A DNA stretch of 64,000 nt from Alteromonas portus (GCF_005117025.1 NZ_SWCO01000001.1:372001-436000), one strand, 5' to 3'; positions 50,615 to 60,513 are shown, numbered from the stretch's first letter. Numbers and translations are program-made. The notes: generated from the sequence alone by a model not told the origin.

Positions 50615-51733
50615 CTAAAGTTCGCGGATGGTTGCCACTACAATTCTTACAATTCCGTATATCAGAAGCAATGAAACGCCGAAAAGAACAAGGTTGTAGA
50701 TAACCGTAGGGTAAGCATTATCATCCGGAAGGGTAGGCGATTCTACGGTGACCAAATGTTGTAGTTTTTGGTACGCCTCTACACGTGCATTTTCTAGTGT
50801 GATAAGCGATGAAGAATACGCTTGAATAGCCAATTGAAGCTGTACCTGAAGGTTACTGTATTGCGCCATAAGTTCACTCACTGACAGGGCCTCACTTTCT
50901 CCTTCAGCAGTACTAATGCGCTCCTTCTGCTTTTCTACTTCTTTCTGTAGTGCAGCTATTTCACGCTTGATGTTTATCACTTCTGGTGCGACGTTAGACA
51001 TCATGGTCGACATGGTGCTTAGCTCAGCTTTTTTCTGGGCAAGGGTTGCCTCTAATGAAAAAGCAATCTGTTGAAACGCTGCACCTTCAGCCGTAGGGTC
51101 GAGCACATTGTATTTAGATTGGAAGCCTAAAATTTCAGTCTTTGCTTGTTGCAGCTTTTGTTCAACAATCTCGTGTTCGCCCTTAGCAAAAGTAAGCTTA
51201 GACTTTGCTAAGTTATTGTTGATGTTATTAATAAACTCTTCCGCTTTATCAACAATAGCTTGGTTGATTATTTGGGCATATTCAGCGTCGAATGCACGGG
51301 TTCTCAAACTAATTACAGAAGACGCAGAGTCAACGCTAACTTCAATATGGTTGAGGTAAAACTGATAAAAGTCCTCTTGCTTATGTGAAGACGACAAACC
51401 GCTAAACATATCGGCTTTGTCTGACATGTAATGGTCTCGAAGGCCAATAGTTTCATCCAGATACTTAATCATATCGGCAGATTGAATATAAGCTTCTACA
51501 AGCTGACTTTCCGTGCCGCCTGATGCACCTGATACACCAGCTGCCATTAATAGAGATGAGGGGTCGAAGCTGCTGCCTCCATCGCTTGATTTTACAATAA
51601 GCTGGCTTTTACTTTCATATTGTGGCGCAGCCCATAAAACAAGGTATAGGGCGTAAAGCACCCATGGAAGAACAAGCAACAGCATTTTGTGTTTGCTGAG
51701 AAGGGCATTGAGCTGTGTAAGAGATTTTTCCAC
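50615..51733 (-). CDS. KpsE-like capsule export inner-membrane protein
   Basis: A 372-residue polysaccharide copolymerase/export protein of the KpsE/CtrB/BexC family: transmembrane helices at about 15-34 and 343-365, a Wzz-like first periplasmic part (APQYESKSQLIVKSSD) and long coiled coil (about 170-300). It bridges the ABC transporter KpsMT to the outer-membrane channel. It is the last gene in the lipoprotein-KpsD-KpsM-KpsT-KpsE unit. Confidence 0.88.
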   Translation of the reverse strand: MEKSLTQLNALLSKHKMLLLVLPWVLYALYLVLWAAPQYESKSQLIVKSSDGGSSFDPSSLLMAAGVSGASGGTESQLVEAYIQSADMIKYLDETIGLRDHYMSDKADMFSGLSSSHKQEDFYQFYLNHIEVSVDSASSVISLRTRAFDAEYAQIINQAIVDKAEEFINNINNNLAKSKLTFAKGEHEIVEQKLQQAKTEILGFQSKYNVLDPTAEGAAFQQIAFSLEATLAQKKAELSTMSTMMSNVAPEVINIKREIAALQKEVEKQKERISTAEGESEALSVSELMAQYSNLQVQLQLAIQAYSSSLITLENARVEAYQKLQHLVTVESPTLPDDNAYPTVIYNLVLFGVSLLLIYGIVRIVVATIREL

Positions 51734-51745
51734 TGTGATTTGAAC

Positions 51746-52420
51746 CTATTTAAGTGATTTCTTATTGTCTGCATCCTGCGTATAAACATCGATGCCTTCT
51801 TCGAGATCGTGATAGTAAGTAAGCTTGCCTTCATCAATGATTACGGCAGAAGTACAGAATTCGCGGATTTGGTCGAGTTCGTGACTAACCATAATAACGC
51901 CGGCCTGCTCACTTTTTTCTTTTAGCGACAAACGCGCTTTTTTTCTGAATAGCGGATCGCCTACTGAAGTTGCTTCATCGATTAGGTAAATATCGAAATT
52001 AATATTCATGCAGCACGCAAACACCAGTTTGGCGCGCATACCTGAGGAGTAAGTGCGCACGGGAAGATCGAAGCGTTTACCTAACTCGGCAAACTCTTGC
52101 ACTTTTTCTTCGTACTCTGGGAGCGACTTGACGTTATTTATTCGGCCAACGAAACGCGTATTTTCACGCCCCGTCATTTGCGGGTGCACACCTGTTTGCA
52201 AAGCAACTGGCCAAGACATAGATTTGTTGGTTAAAACACGACCTCTGTCAGGGTATTCGCTTTTGGCTAGCATCCGAAATAGTGTGGACTTACCCGCCCC
52301 ATTTTTACCTAAGATCGCGACATTATTTTCCGTAGGAAAATCAAAATTTAAATTTTTGAATATATATTGAGGACCCATTTTACTGGGGTAACTCTTTGTT
52401 AGATTCTCAATTCTTATCAT
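51746..52420 (-). CDS. KpsT-like polysaccharide ABC exporter ATPase
   Basis: I chose the ATG at 52420, which overlaps the upstream permease stop by 4 bp (ATGA) with AGGTG upstream; the longer frame starts at 52441. About 224 residues, with Walker A GKNGAGKST (38-46), signature TYSSGMRAKLVFA and Walker B YLIDEATSVGD. This is the KpsT/CtrD/BexA type that exports capsular polysaccharide. Its small size and the absence of a C-terminal carbohydrate-binding domain separate it from Wzt. Confidence 0.9.
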   Translation of the reverse strand: MIRIENLTKSYPSKMGPQYIFKNLNFDFPTENNVAILGKNGAGKSTLFRMLAKSEYPDRGRVLTNKSMSWPVALQTGVHPQMTGRENTRFVGRINNVKSLPEYEEKVQEFAELGKRFDLPVRTYSSGMRAKLVFACCMNINFDIYLIDEATSVGDPLFRKKARLSLKEKSEQAGVIMVSHELDQIREFCTSAVIIDEGKLTYYHDLEEGIDVYTQDADNKKSLK

Positions 52421-53196
52421 CGTGACAACACCTTTTTCCACGTAATGTGGTACATCGCAAGGCTGAGAAACAAGAACGCAATAGTAATTTCAACGACAAA
52501 GCTGAATGAAACCCCTTTTGTACCGTAAGACTCGAAGCATGCATAGCGAGCGAGTTCATTGAAATGTACAAGCGGGTTCCACGTGAGATACGGCCAATAC
52601 TCTTCGGGCAAGTCCTGAAGACTGAAAAATACGCACGAGATAAACATTAAAGGGCGAGTTAGCATTGATTTAATTTTATCTACTTCTGGTACAAATGCGG
52701 CAGCAATAGCAAAAATCATCCCAATGGATATCGAAAATACCCATAAAAGTAGAAATAATGATATCAAAAGCAATGGGTCGTTTACCGTGAAGGTCTCACC
52801 CATTAGATAAAGTGCGAGAGATAGTAATGCGACAACCACAACCTTCACTGAAAACTCGAGGAAGCCGGCGGTGAGTATTGCTGAAATAGGCTGAACCTGT
52901 CTGAACGCATAGAGCGGCTTATTTCTTCGCACAGATGTTGAGACTGACTGTAGGCATGTAGTCAAAGACTGCAGGCCGACCATTCCTATCATCATAAACA
53001 AAAATAGAGGAATAGAATGGATATCATCGCCACTGATCAGTCCGCGCAGGTATGACAGCGCGAAAATAAACGCAAAGGGCTCTAAAAATGCCCAGCCTAA
53101 GCCAAATTTATCGTTAAATTTACTTTGAAGCTCACGCAGGAAAAGCGCAAATATCACGCCTCTCCATGCGTAGAGCTGGTCTTTAAACGTTACCAT
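52417..53196 (-). CDS. KpsM-like polysaccharide ABC exporter permease
   Basis: A 259-residue ABC-2 family permease with six helices. FLRELQSKFNDKFGLGWAFLEPFAFI (about 19-44) and the NPLVHFNELARYACFESYG segment near the C terminus are typical of KpsM/CtrC/BexB. It starts 2 bp after the KpsD-like gene and overlaps kpsT by 4 bp. Confidence 0.9.
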   Translation of the reverse strand: MVTFKDQLYAWRGVIFALFLRELQSKFNDKFGLGWAFLEPFAFIFALSYLRGLISGDDIHSIPLFLFMMIGMVGLQSLTTCLQSVSTSVRRNKPLYAFRQVQPISAILTAGFLEFSVKVVVVALLSLALYLMGETFTVNDPLLLISLFLLLWVFSISIGMIFAIAAAFVPEVDKIKSMLTRPLMFISCVFFSLQDLPEEYWPYLTWNPLVHFNELARYACFESYGTKGVSFSFVVEITIAFLFLSLAMYHITWKKVLSR

Positions 53197-53198
53197 GT

Positions 53199-55028
53199 TT
53201 AATTAGTAGCTACGTTGGCTGCAATAGCAATTTGATAAACAATTTGAGTAATGTCTTTAACTGCTTGCAGTAGCTTGGTATCAATCGCAGGCAGAACAAT
53301 AATTTGATCCCCTGGCTCAAGCTTACTGTCATCGCTAGAAAGAAACGAGTCGTTTACACTTGAAAAAGTAACGTTACCGTTTTTGCGAACAATAAGTATA
53401 CGCTCATCTTCTGCGCGCTCAGTAAAGCCGCCAGCCCAAGCTACGTAATCTTCAGTTGTTGCATCTGGGTTAAACACCACGGATTGAGGTAGCAGTACTT
53501 CACCACCTACATGGATCAAATCAGTTACTTCAGGAATGACAATGGTGTCGTTCGGTTCAAGCAAAATATTAGCTATGTCGCCATTTTCAGATACAACAAC
53601 ACGGCCTTGAGGTTCAATTTGGCGTGCACGGGCGATAAAGTCTGCGACAAGCTGCGCCTCTTGTGCACGAATTGCCCCTTCACCTGTTGAGCTTATTGGG
53701 GCGGTATACATGCTTCTTTCAAGACGCTGTAAACCCTCTTCAATAATTTCCTTTTGCTTTATAGCAACACTTTCTCTTAGTAAATAAATGTTTTGGGTAT
53801 CAGAAAGTGTGGTGTCTGCTTCAATATGATCAAGCACGTCAAGCAAGCGCGCACCTTTATCGACCATAATTTGAGATGCACCAGCAAAAGCGCCAGCAAC
53901 ATTTATTCGGTATATCTGAGGTTCGTGGTCTGCGATGTACTCTACGGTGTCGCCCGCACTTAGTTCTAAAGACGCGAACTCTTTCAAATCTAAGTAACGT
54001 GCGAACTGTTTATTATTGCGAACACCTGATACGGAGGCATGAGAAGCGAATTCACCGGGACGCGCAAAGTAGTTAACCACACCACCGTTAAGTTCTTCAT
54101 TTAAAAATTCAAAGGTAAAGCTATTACGGGCTCCGGTTTCAACAACGATAGTGTTGCCAATTGGGTGCACTAAAATAGTGTCGCCGTCTTTAAAAGATAC
54201 CTCTGGAAGCTTTCCGCTTCTGAAAAAGGCATACAAGTCTGCGGTTGCTACAATTTTACCGTTGCGAACGACATCTATTTGCCTAAAACTGCCGCGCTGG
54301 AAGTCGATGCCGCCTGCACGTTTTAGATAATAAAGCACGCTATCTGAAGCAAGGCCAGCGTATTGTCCTGGACGCAATACGGGACCTGACACATAAATAG
54401 ACACTGGCGTCGATGTAAGAAGGTTCACGTAAACATTCACATCATTTGTGTAGACTTGCCTAATTTTTGTCGTAACCGTCTGGTTTACACTGCCAGCCGG
54501 TGTATTCGCAACGCGGATAGGGCCGATATTAGGAATAAAAATATTGCCTTGATTGTCAACGGTTACTACGTCTGAAAAATTTACCGCTCCCCAAAGCCAA
54601 ATATTTATTTTGTCGCCAGGAGCAACTAAGTAGTTGTCATTTAAGCCCGAACTACGTTCTGATTCAAAACCACCAATAAATAAATTGGCTGCAAACGGAG
54701 GGTTTTCCATAGGCGCTTGCGCTGGAAAAACGGTATCAATGGTAGGCTCGCCCGGGAGGTTAACACCATTTCTTGGTTGGGTTGAAAATTGGCCCATTGC
54801 ATTTGCAGAGCTTGATGCACCAGGTAAAGTTCGCTGAGTTGATAGGCTCAACGGAGATACAGACTGCGCCGAAGTGCCGCTTTGAGATTGCTGAGCTCTT
54901 TCTCTGAGCTGCTGTAATTGCTCCATGCTTTGTGCGAAAACCGGCTGTAGCAGCATGCTGCCAATAACTGCGGTACACGCTGCTAATGACAGCGCTTTTA
55001 ACGTTTTTTTCATGTCCATAAACTTCAT
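53199..55028 (-). CDS. KpsD/Wza-like polysaccharide export outer-membrane protein
   Basis: A 609-residue secreted protein: signal peptide (about 1-32, ending QPVFA), Gln-rich coiled segment, a Poly_export domain beginning at DNYLVAPGDKINIWLWG, then several SLBB-type beta-grasp repeats (for example VSIYVSGPVLRPGQY and LIHVGGEVLLPQSV), and a short hydrophobic C terminus. There is no lipobox, so it is KpsD-like rather than the lipoprotein Wza. AAGGTG upstream supports the first ATG. It forms the outer-membrane gate of the exporter. Confidence 0.88.
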   Translation of the reverse strand: MKFMDMKKTLKALSLAACTAVIGSMLLQPVFAQSMEQLQQLRERAQQSQSGTSAQSVSPLSLSTQRTLPGASSSANAMGQFSTQPRNGVNLPGEPTIDTVFPAQAPMENPPFAANLFIGGFESERSSGLNDNYLVAPGDKINIWLWGAVNFSDVVTVDNQGNIFIPNIGPIRVANTPAGSVNQTVTTKIRQVYTNDVNVYVNLLTSTPVSIYVSGPVLRPGQYAGLASDSVLYYLKRAGGIDFQRGSFRQIDVVRNGKIVATADLYAFFRSGKLPEVSFKDGDTILVHPIGNTIVVETGARNSFTFEFLNEELNGGVVNYFARPGEFASHASVSGVRNNKQFARYLDLKEFASLELSAGDTVEYIADHEPQIYRINVAGAFAGASQIMVDKGARLLDVLDHIEADTTLSDTQNIYLLRESVAIKQKEIIEEGLQRLERSMYTAPISSTGEGAIRAQEAQLVADFIARARQIEPQGRVVVSENGDIANILLEPNDTIVIPEVTDLIHVGGEVLLPQSVVFNPDATTEDYVAWAGGFTERAEDERILIVRKNGNVTFSSVNDSFLSSDDSKLEPGDQIIVLPAIDTKLLQAVKDITQIVYQIAIAANVATN

Positions 55029-55032
55029 TTAC

Positions 55033-55431
55033 TTATTCACCTTGCGCAGTTGTGGAAACAACAAGCGGGGAAACTACTCTCCATTGACCATCTCGTTGGC
55101 AAGTGGTTACTTTGCGCTGCACTTTAGCGAGAGTGACGTCACCGTCTTGTAAAGAAAAACGGATACATTTATTGCCAGTCGCAGAAATATAGTGTTTTGA
55201 TGCTTCGTAATTGTAACCATCGAAACGTATCGTAAAAGGTTCCTTTGTATCAAAATAAACATTGGCTTTTGGAATGTTTATTGCAAGCTCTTTGTCCGGC
55301 GTTAAGGAGTATGCAAGAGATGAGTGCACTAGGGGTATGTCAGCTTTAGTAACTGTAGGTGAATTTGTGCACCCGGCTGCTCCCACTACTAGTGCGAACG
55401 GCAAAATTAGACGTGTGAATTGTTTGAACAT
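55033..55431 (-). CDS. Small lipoprotein leading the polysaccharide export operon
   Basis: A 132-residue lipoprotein, with lipobox VGAAGC at about residues 16-21. The rest is predicted beta-rich and has two cysteines (in NKCIRF and TTCQRD) that may form a disulfide. I do not recognise a family. It is the first gene of the export operon, 4 bp before the KpsD-like gene; partner or pilotin roles are possible but not shown. Confidence 0.72.
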   Translation of the reverse strand: MFKQFTRLILPFALVVGAAGCTNSPTVTKADIPLVHSSLAYSLTPDKELAINIPKANVYFDTKEPFTIRFDGYNYEASKHYISATGNKCIRFSLQDGDVTLAKVQRKVTTCQRDGQWRVVSPLVVSTTAQGE

Positions 55432-55924
55432 TAGCTTTCATATCCATATAGCAATTTCGCGCTAGGATAACATAAGTTTAAAAAAAAGCATGTTTGCTAT
55501 CGCACTAGCACTAGGGTCTAAGACTTCAAAAGGACCGTTTTTTTATTAGCAAGTTCAAAAGTGCTGATAAATTTAATTGTTTGCCGGAATAAAGGCATGT
55601 GTCGTTCGTTTAAGTTTAACAACAATGAATGTCAGATGCTAAAGCAGCGCTATTGGTTGAGATATCTTTTAATCGCATTTTAAGAAACGTTTTGAAACGT
55701 TATTTTTTGGATTGGGGTGGTTACTTAAACAAATGTCTTATATCATATGGTGGTTTTCTGCCCGCACAGTTATATATAACAAAAAGCCCTCACCGCGTTG
55801 GAAGAAATGGAAGTTGTAAAAAAATGGAATCGACATTGAGTTTTATAAACAAATTTGAAAGTCTATTGGTTATGCTCGAAAGTCCAAATGTTTCGCATGC
55901 CGATGACGAGAGGTTGTGTGTTTT
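55432..55924. other. Divergent intergenic region between export operon and wecA
   Basis: 493 bp, AT-rich. It must hold promoters for both sides. I found no JUMPstart/ops element (GGCGGTAGC) on either strand. A 100-codon reading frame at 55629-55931 runs into wecA but looks non-coding. Confidence 0.45.
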
Positions 55925-56986
55925 ATGTTAGCGTACTTGCAGTTCGTCCCGCTATTCACTGCATTTTTCGTAGCCCTAATCCTTTTAGTGGTGATGACGC
56001 CTTTAGCCCATCAGTTCGGTTTAGTTGACCAACCTACTGCACGCAAACGCCATGCAGGAATAGTTCCTCTGACGGGAGGCGTGGCTATATTCATGGCCGT
56101 ACTTGTGGCTAGTGTTGCTACTGATGTTTGGATGAAAAATGACCCTCTTTTCTTTACCGCATCTGCATTTGTCGTTTTACTAGGTATGCTTGACGACCGC
56201 TTCGATTTGAGCGCAAAAGGCCGTTTAATGTGTCAATTTGGCGTAGCTGCAATCATGGCTTGGAGCGCGCAAAACTACATCACTTCGTTGGGTAACATTT
56301 TTGGTACCGGTGAGGTGCTGCTCGACCTAGGCGGGTATTTCTTTACCATAATTTGTGTTGTGGGCGTTATTAACGCATTCAATATGATTGACGGTATTGA
56401 TGGACTAGCTGGGGGAATGAGTCTGGTCATATTGCTAACTGTGGCAGGTTTTTTGATTTTTACCGGTAATGGCGCATCAATTATGGAGCCGCTTATTATT
56501 GTTGCCGCAATTGTTCCTTTCTTGGCGTTTAATTTGAGTTGGAAAGGATTCAAAGGCAATAAAATATTCATGGGTGACGCGGGTAGCATGTTTGTGGGTC
56601 TAACCATAGTTTGGCTGCTTGTTGATCATACCCAGGGTGACACTGCTGCGTTCAGGCCTATAACGGCGGTGTGGTTGGTAGGGTTGCCACTAATGGATAT
56701 GGCAGCAATTATGTATCGCCGTGCTCGTAAAGGTCAGTCAATGCTAAAACCGGACAGACAGCACCTTCACAATATATTTATGCGAGCGGGATTGAGCAGC
56801 AGAAAGTCATTGGTGGCGATACTGTGCCTAGGGGCGTGTTATTGCCTAATTGGTATTTTGGGAGAAGTTTATAAAGTGCCAGAAGCAGCCATGTTCTATG
56901 GCTTTATTGGACTATTAATTGTTTACAGTCTCGTGATTCAGCATATATGGAGTGTTCTTCGTTTTATTAAGCGATTCACGTCGTAG
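55925..56986 (+). CDS. wecA: Undecaprenyl-phosphate N-acetylglucosaminyl 1-phosphate transferase WecA
   Basis: I chose the ATG at 55925 (GAGAGG upstream); an in-frame GTG at 55916 sits only 2 bp from that site. About 353 residues and 11 helices. QPTARKRHAGIVPLTGG, LDDRFDLSAKGR, NAFNMIDGIDGLAGG, KIFMGDAGSMFVGL and the PDRQHLHNIFMRAG stretch align with E. coli WecA. It starts O-antigen, ECA or capsule repeat synthesis on the lipid carrier. Two glycosyltransferases and galU follow. Confidence 0.93.
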   Translation: MLAYLQFVPLFTAFFVALILLVVMTPLAHQFGLVDQPTARKRHAGIVPLTGGVAIFMAVLVASVATDVWMKNDPLFFTASAFVVLLGMLDDRFDLSAKGRLMCQFGVAAIMAWSAQNYITSLGNIFGTGEVLLDLGGYFFTIICVVGVINAFNMIDGIDGLAGGMSLVILLTVAGFLIFTGNGASIMEPLIIVAAIVPFLAFNLSWKGFKGNKIFMGDAGSMFVGLTIVWLLVDHTQGDTAAFRPITAVWLVGLPLMDMAAIMYRRARKGQSMLKPDRQHLHNIFMRAGLSSRKSLVAILCLGACYCLIGILGEVYKVPEAAMFYGFIGLLIVYSLVIQHIWSVLRFIKRFTS

Positions 56987-57100
56987 ATTCCCAGAAAGCC
57001 ATAGCAGATTGCGTGAAATATCTGTAACATATCTTATTAAATAAAAGCGCATGATAGCGCTTTTATTTTCTCTGTTTCTCTTAGGCTGGTAAACGTATCC

Positions 57101-57988
57101 TTGATAAATCAATTCTCTATTCTTCACAACGACTATAAAAAAAAGCATGTTGAATCGATTGTCGCAATGGCGGTTTATCAGGCAGACAATGCTAAGTGGC
57201 TCGAAGAGTCTATTGAGAGTATAACCAGCCAAAGTTATACCGACTTCCTTTTTATTGTAGTTATTGATGGGCCTGTACCAGATTCAATAACCCAAGTGCT
57301 TAACGCTGCAACCAAAAGTGATGATAGGATTGTTCTAGCGCAAAATAGTCACAATATCGGACTTGCAAGCAGTATGAATTCAGCCATCGATTTCGGTTTA
57401 GCGTTTGAACCGTCTTTTTTTGTTAGGATGGACGCTGACGATATCTCTGAACAGCACCGCCTTTTGCGTCAAATCACTTACCTTAAAAAGCACAGCAACA
57501 TTTCCGTATTAGGCTCAGCGCTCACTGAAATAAACGAAAGTGGTATGAAAGTAGGCGCCCGCGTAATGCCTTCGTCACACAGGCAAATCACACGAATATT
57601 ACCAAGGCGTTGCTCGCTTAATCATCCTACCGTGGTTATTCGATACAATGTGTTTCACGATGGCCACAGATACGACGGCGACTTACTTAACACTCAAGAT
57701 TATTTTTTCTGGATTACGCTTGCTTCAAAGGGGTATATTTTCAGAAACCTGAAAGACCGGTTGTTAAAGTTTAGAAGAGTGAACAATTTCTATAAGCGCC
57801 GCGGTTTAAGCAAGTCACTAAACGAGTTCAAAGCACGGATATACGCAATAACCAAGCTAAAGCAGTACTCACCTTATAATTTTTTGTATGCTTGCGGTGT
57901 ATTGTCACTTCGCCTAATGCCAGGCAAAGTGGTTAAGCTTGCCTACAAACTCGACCGTCATTTGTTAGAGAGGTTTGGTAAGCATTGA
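57101..57988 (+). CDS. Family 2 glycosyltransferase
   Basis: A 295-residue GT-A fold enzyme. IVAMAVYQADNAKWLEESIESITSQSY (about 20-46), nucleotide-binding FIVVIDGP, NIGLASSMN, the FVRMDADDIS metal-binding DxD and the LNHPTVVIR segment are typical. The start is uncertain: a TTG at 57101 without a good ribosome site gives the shown length, and no ATG upstream of the first strand is available. It overlaps the next glycosyltransferase by 4 bp (TTGA). Acceptor and sugar unknown. Confidence 0.82.
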   Translation: MINQFSILHNDYKKKHVESIVAMAVYQADNAKWLEESIESITSQSYTDFLFIVVIDGPVPDSITQVLNAATKSDDRIVLAQNSHNIGLASSMNSAIDFGLAFEPSFFVRMDADDISEQHRLLRQITYLKKHSNISVLGSALTEINESGMKVGARVMPSSHRQITRILPRRCSLNHPTVVIRYNVFHDGHRYDGDLLNTQDYFFWITLASKGYIFRNLKDRLLKFRRVNNFYKRRGLSKSLNEFKARIYAITKLKQYSPYNFLYACGVLSLRLMPGKVVKLAYKLDRHLLERFGKH

Positions 57989-58869
57989 AAACAGGAGTTG
58001 TCGTCATACTCTATAATCCTGATTTCAGTCACGTTACTGAAATTAAGAGGGCCTTTAGTACGGCTGAGTGGGATTTAGTTTTCGTTGATAATACTGTTAA
58101 TGCCAATGCCAATGCCGATGAGCGTTTTATTGCATCCGATTGCACCTATATTCATTGTGGGACCAACGTGGGTATTGCTAAGGCCCAAAACATTGGCTTA
58201 AAAAAGCTTTTTGACAAAGGTGTTGAATACGCCTTTTTACTTGACCAAGATAGTCTATTTACGCCCACCATAGCCGCTGAATTATTACAGCAATTCAAAA
58301 CCTTAGAAAAAACCTCTTCAATTGCTGCCATAGGCCCATCTATTTACTGCCAATTTTCGGATTGTGTCGACCAAGGTGTTTTACAGAAAGGCAAAAAAGT
58401 CTCTGATAGTTTAAAAGAAGTAAAACAAATTATAGCGTCAGGCATGCTCCTCTCTCGCCGTGCATTTCAGCGCGTGGGAGAAAAGGAAAATGGACTGTTT
58501 ATTGATGGTGTGGATCACGAATGGTGCTGGCGTGCGCGAGCCAAGGGTATGACTATTTACCAGTCACTCAGCGCTTGTATGCCTCACCGACAAGGTGACG
58601 ACAGGGTTAAGGTGTTGGGGATAACATTCAAGCAAGGTGCTCCAATAAGACTATATTATCAGTTTCGCAATGTTCTGATCCTCGCACGGCGTGGTTACGT
58701 TCCGCTTTATTGGAAGCTTCGTCATGTTTGTGCAATACCTGTGCGGTATATTGTCAATCGACTTTGTTTTAGTCAGGGAAAGGAAAGAGGCCTTTACATG
58801 CGCGCAGGGCTTAAAGATGGCCTAAAGCATTTCAGCGGCCCTATTCGATCTGATAAAGACGTTAAATAG
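57985..58869 (+). CDS. Family 2 glycosyltransferase, rhamnosyltransferase-like
   Basis: A 294-residue GT2 enzyme. VVVILYNPDFSHV at the N terminus, VFVDNT, the NVGIAKAQNIGL segment, the LLDQDS acidic motif and FIDGVDHEWCWRARAKG are characteristic of the RfbF/RhlC-like rhamnosyltransferase group. The TTG start overlaps the previous stop, and GAGAGG lies upstream. Rhamnose specificity is not certain from sequence. Confidence 0.85.
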   Translation: MKTGVVVILYNPDFSHVTEIKRAFSTAEWDLVFVDNTVNANANADERFIASDCTYIHCGTNVGIAKAQNIGLKKLFDKGVEYAFLLDQDSLFTPTIAAELLQQFKTLEKTSSIAAIGPSIYCQFSDCVDQGVLQKGKKVSDSLKEVKQIIASGMLLSRRAFQRVGEKENGLFIDGVDHEWCWRARAKGMTIYQSLSACMPHRQGDDRVKVLGITFKQGAPIRLYYQFRNVLILARRGYVPLYWKLRHVCAIPVRYIVNRLCFSQGKERGLYMRAGLKDGLKHFSGPIRSDKDVK

Positions 58870-59161
58870 TGTTGGTATTTAGTAACGTATTGTAATTAGC
58901 GTGCACACAAAGTGAAAAATTTACGCCTTACACTTTCACTAATTTGGTGCATTAGATATTATTTGTCCCAATTTTTGTGCGTTTAATAGTGATAAAAAGC
59001 TGAAATGCCCATTTTCAAGACATTAATGCTCTAAAAAGGTAATTGGAACATCGATTGCATTACTCTTGCTAACAGCATCGAATATAATCAGCTCAAGGAT
59101 GAATTGACGACGAGATGTCGACTTGAGCGTGTAATTAGAATTTTAAGAAGGATATTAACTA

Positions 59162-60055
59162 ATGAGTCAGGTTAAAAAAGCGGTAATCCCTGTAGCAGGC
59201 CTAGGGACCAGAATGCTACCAGCAACAAAAGCTATCCCTAAAGAAATGCTACCAGTGGTTGATAAACCGCTAATTCAATATGTGGTAAGCGAGTGTGTTG
59301 CAGCTGGTCTTAAGGAAATTATTCTAGTTACGCACGCTAGTAAGAATAGTATCGAAAACCACTTTGATACTTCATTCGAGCTTGAAGCAACGTTAGAAAA
59401 GCGTGTTAAGCGCCAGCTTTTAGAAGAAGTTCAGTCAATTTGTCCTAAAGACGTTACTATTATGCACATTCGTCAGGGTGTTGCTAACGGGTTAGGTCAC
59501 GCTGTGTTGTGTGCTCGTCCGCTAATTGGCGATGCGCCATTTGCTGTGGTTCTTCCTGATGTAATTATTGACGATGTTGCAAGTAATCCTAAGAAAGATA
59601 ACCTGGCTGACATGGTTGCGAAATTCAATACAAGCCGTGTAAGCCAAGTTATGGTTGAGCAAGTGCCTGATGAAGATATTTCTAAATTTGGTATTGCTGA
59701 TCTTGATGGAGCAGCTATTGCTCCTGGCGACTCGGCAAAAATTCATGCAATGGTAGAAAAGCCACCTCGTGATGAAGCGCCATCTGATTTAGCTGTAGTA
59801 GGCCGTTATGTGCTTTCTGAAAAAATTTGGGACCTTCTAGAGTTCACGCCACCAGGTGCAGGTGGTGAGGTTCAACTTACTGATGCCATTGATGCATTGA
59901 TGAAGCTTGAACAAGTTGACGCTTACTACATGAAGGGGAAGAGCCATGATTGTGGAAGTAAACTAGGCTATATGAAGGCGAATGTAGAATACGCATTACG
60001 CCACCCTTCTTTAGGTGACGAGTTTAAAGAATATTTAGCTTCTGTTGTTAAATAA
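59162..60055 (+). CDS. galU: UTP-glucose-1-phosphate uridylyltransferase GalU
   Basis: A 297-residue enzyme that makes UDP-glucose. [19 protein letters not shown] (14-32), [10 protein letters not shown], the [17 protein letters not shown] block and [12 protein letters not shown] are GalU hallmarks. It has its own 292-bp upstream region with a TATAAT at 59083-59088 (no matching -35 at normal spacing) and a ribosome site AAGGA. It supplies the galE and envelope pathways. Confidence 0.95.
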   Translation: MSQVKKAVIPVAGLGTRMLPATKAIPKEMLPVVDKPLIQYVVSECVAAGLKEIILVTHASKNSIENHFDTSFELEATLEKRVKRQLLEEVQSICPKDVTIMHIRQGVANGLGHAVLCARPLIGDAPFAVVLPDVIIDDVASNPKKDNLADMVAKFNTSRVSQVMVEQVPDEDISKFGIADLDGAAIAPGDSAKIHAMVEKPPRDEAPSDLAVVGRYVLSEKIWDLLEFTPPGAGGEVQLTDAIDALMKLEQVDAYYMKGKSHDCGSKLGYMKANVEYALRHPSLGDEFKEYLASVVK

Positions 60056-60084
60056 ATATCGTATTTAGCTAACCTTGCTACGAT

Positions 60085-60117
60085 AAAAAAATGCGCCTGT
60101 TACTGGCGCATTTTTTG
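60085..60117 (+). terminator. Terminator of galU
   Basis: ATGCGCC and GGCGCAT pair with a 7-nt loop, A run before and T run after. Confidence 0.88.
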
Positions 60118-60195
60118 TTTATGTAAATAACTTAAATGTCACTATCCAAATTAGCTACACTCGCCCTAAAGACGAAAAGCTAAGTTGTAATGCGG

Positions 60196-60513
60196 TTATT
60201 TAACACTCACATAGCGTTCTATTTTACTCAGCATTTTTTCGCCAATGCCTTTTACTTGGGTTAGTTGAGCGACTTCAAGAAACGGACCCACTTCTTCGCG
60301 GTATTTAACAATAGCTTTAGCTTTAGATTGACCAACACCGGGCAATGAAATCAATTGTTCTACCGTGGCAGAGTTTAAATCAATACGTTGCTGAATATGT
60401 GTTGTCTCGCTACCTTGCATACTCTCACTGTTTTCTGCGTTAGCAGAAACAGTGGGCACGTTAATAGCTAAAGCCGATAGCACGAGTAAGCCAGAGATTA
60501 ATTTTTTCATCAT
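60196..60513 (-). CDS. ComEA-like helix-hairpin-helix protein
   Basis: A 105-residue exported protein: signal peptide (about 1-25, ending SANA), a short linker, and two helix-hairpin-helix motifs (IDLNSATVEQLISLPGVGQSKAKAIVKYR, about 44-72; then LTQVKGIGEKML). Such small ComEA proteins bind DNA in the periplasm, in some bacteria for natural transformation. AAGGA precedes two consecutive ATG codons; the second (60510) has better spacing. It is transcribed alone; no other com gene is in the window. Confidence 0.9.
   Translation of the reverse strand: MMKKLISGLLVLSALAINVPTVSANAENSESMQGSETTHIQQRIDLNSATVEQLISLPGVGQSKAKAIVKYREEVGPFLEVAQLTQVKGIGEKMLSKIERYVSVK

Noticed and set aside
55629..55931. 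100-codon reading frame before wecA
   Set aside because: It has no clear ribosome site or family resemblance, and overlaps the wecA start. Its composition looks like translated AT-rich spacer. Kept out of the feature list.
59096..59129. Hairpin CTCAAG/CTTGAG upstream of galU as a riboswitch
   Set aside because: The arms are only 6 bp with a loop over 20 nt. No known riboswitch pattern was seen.
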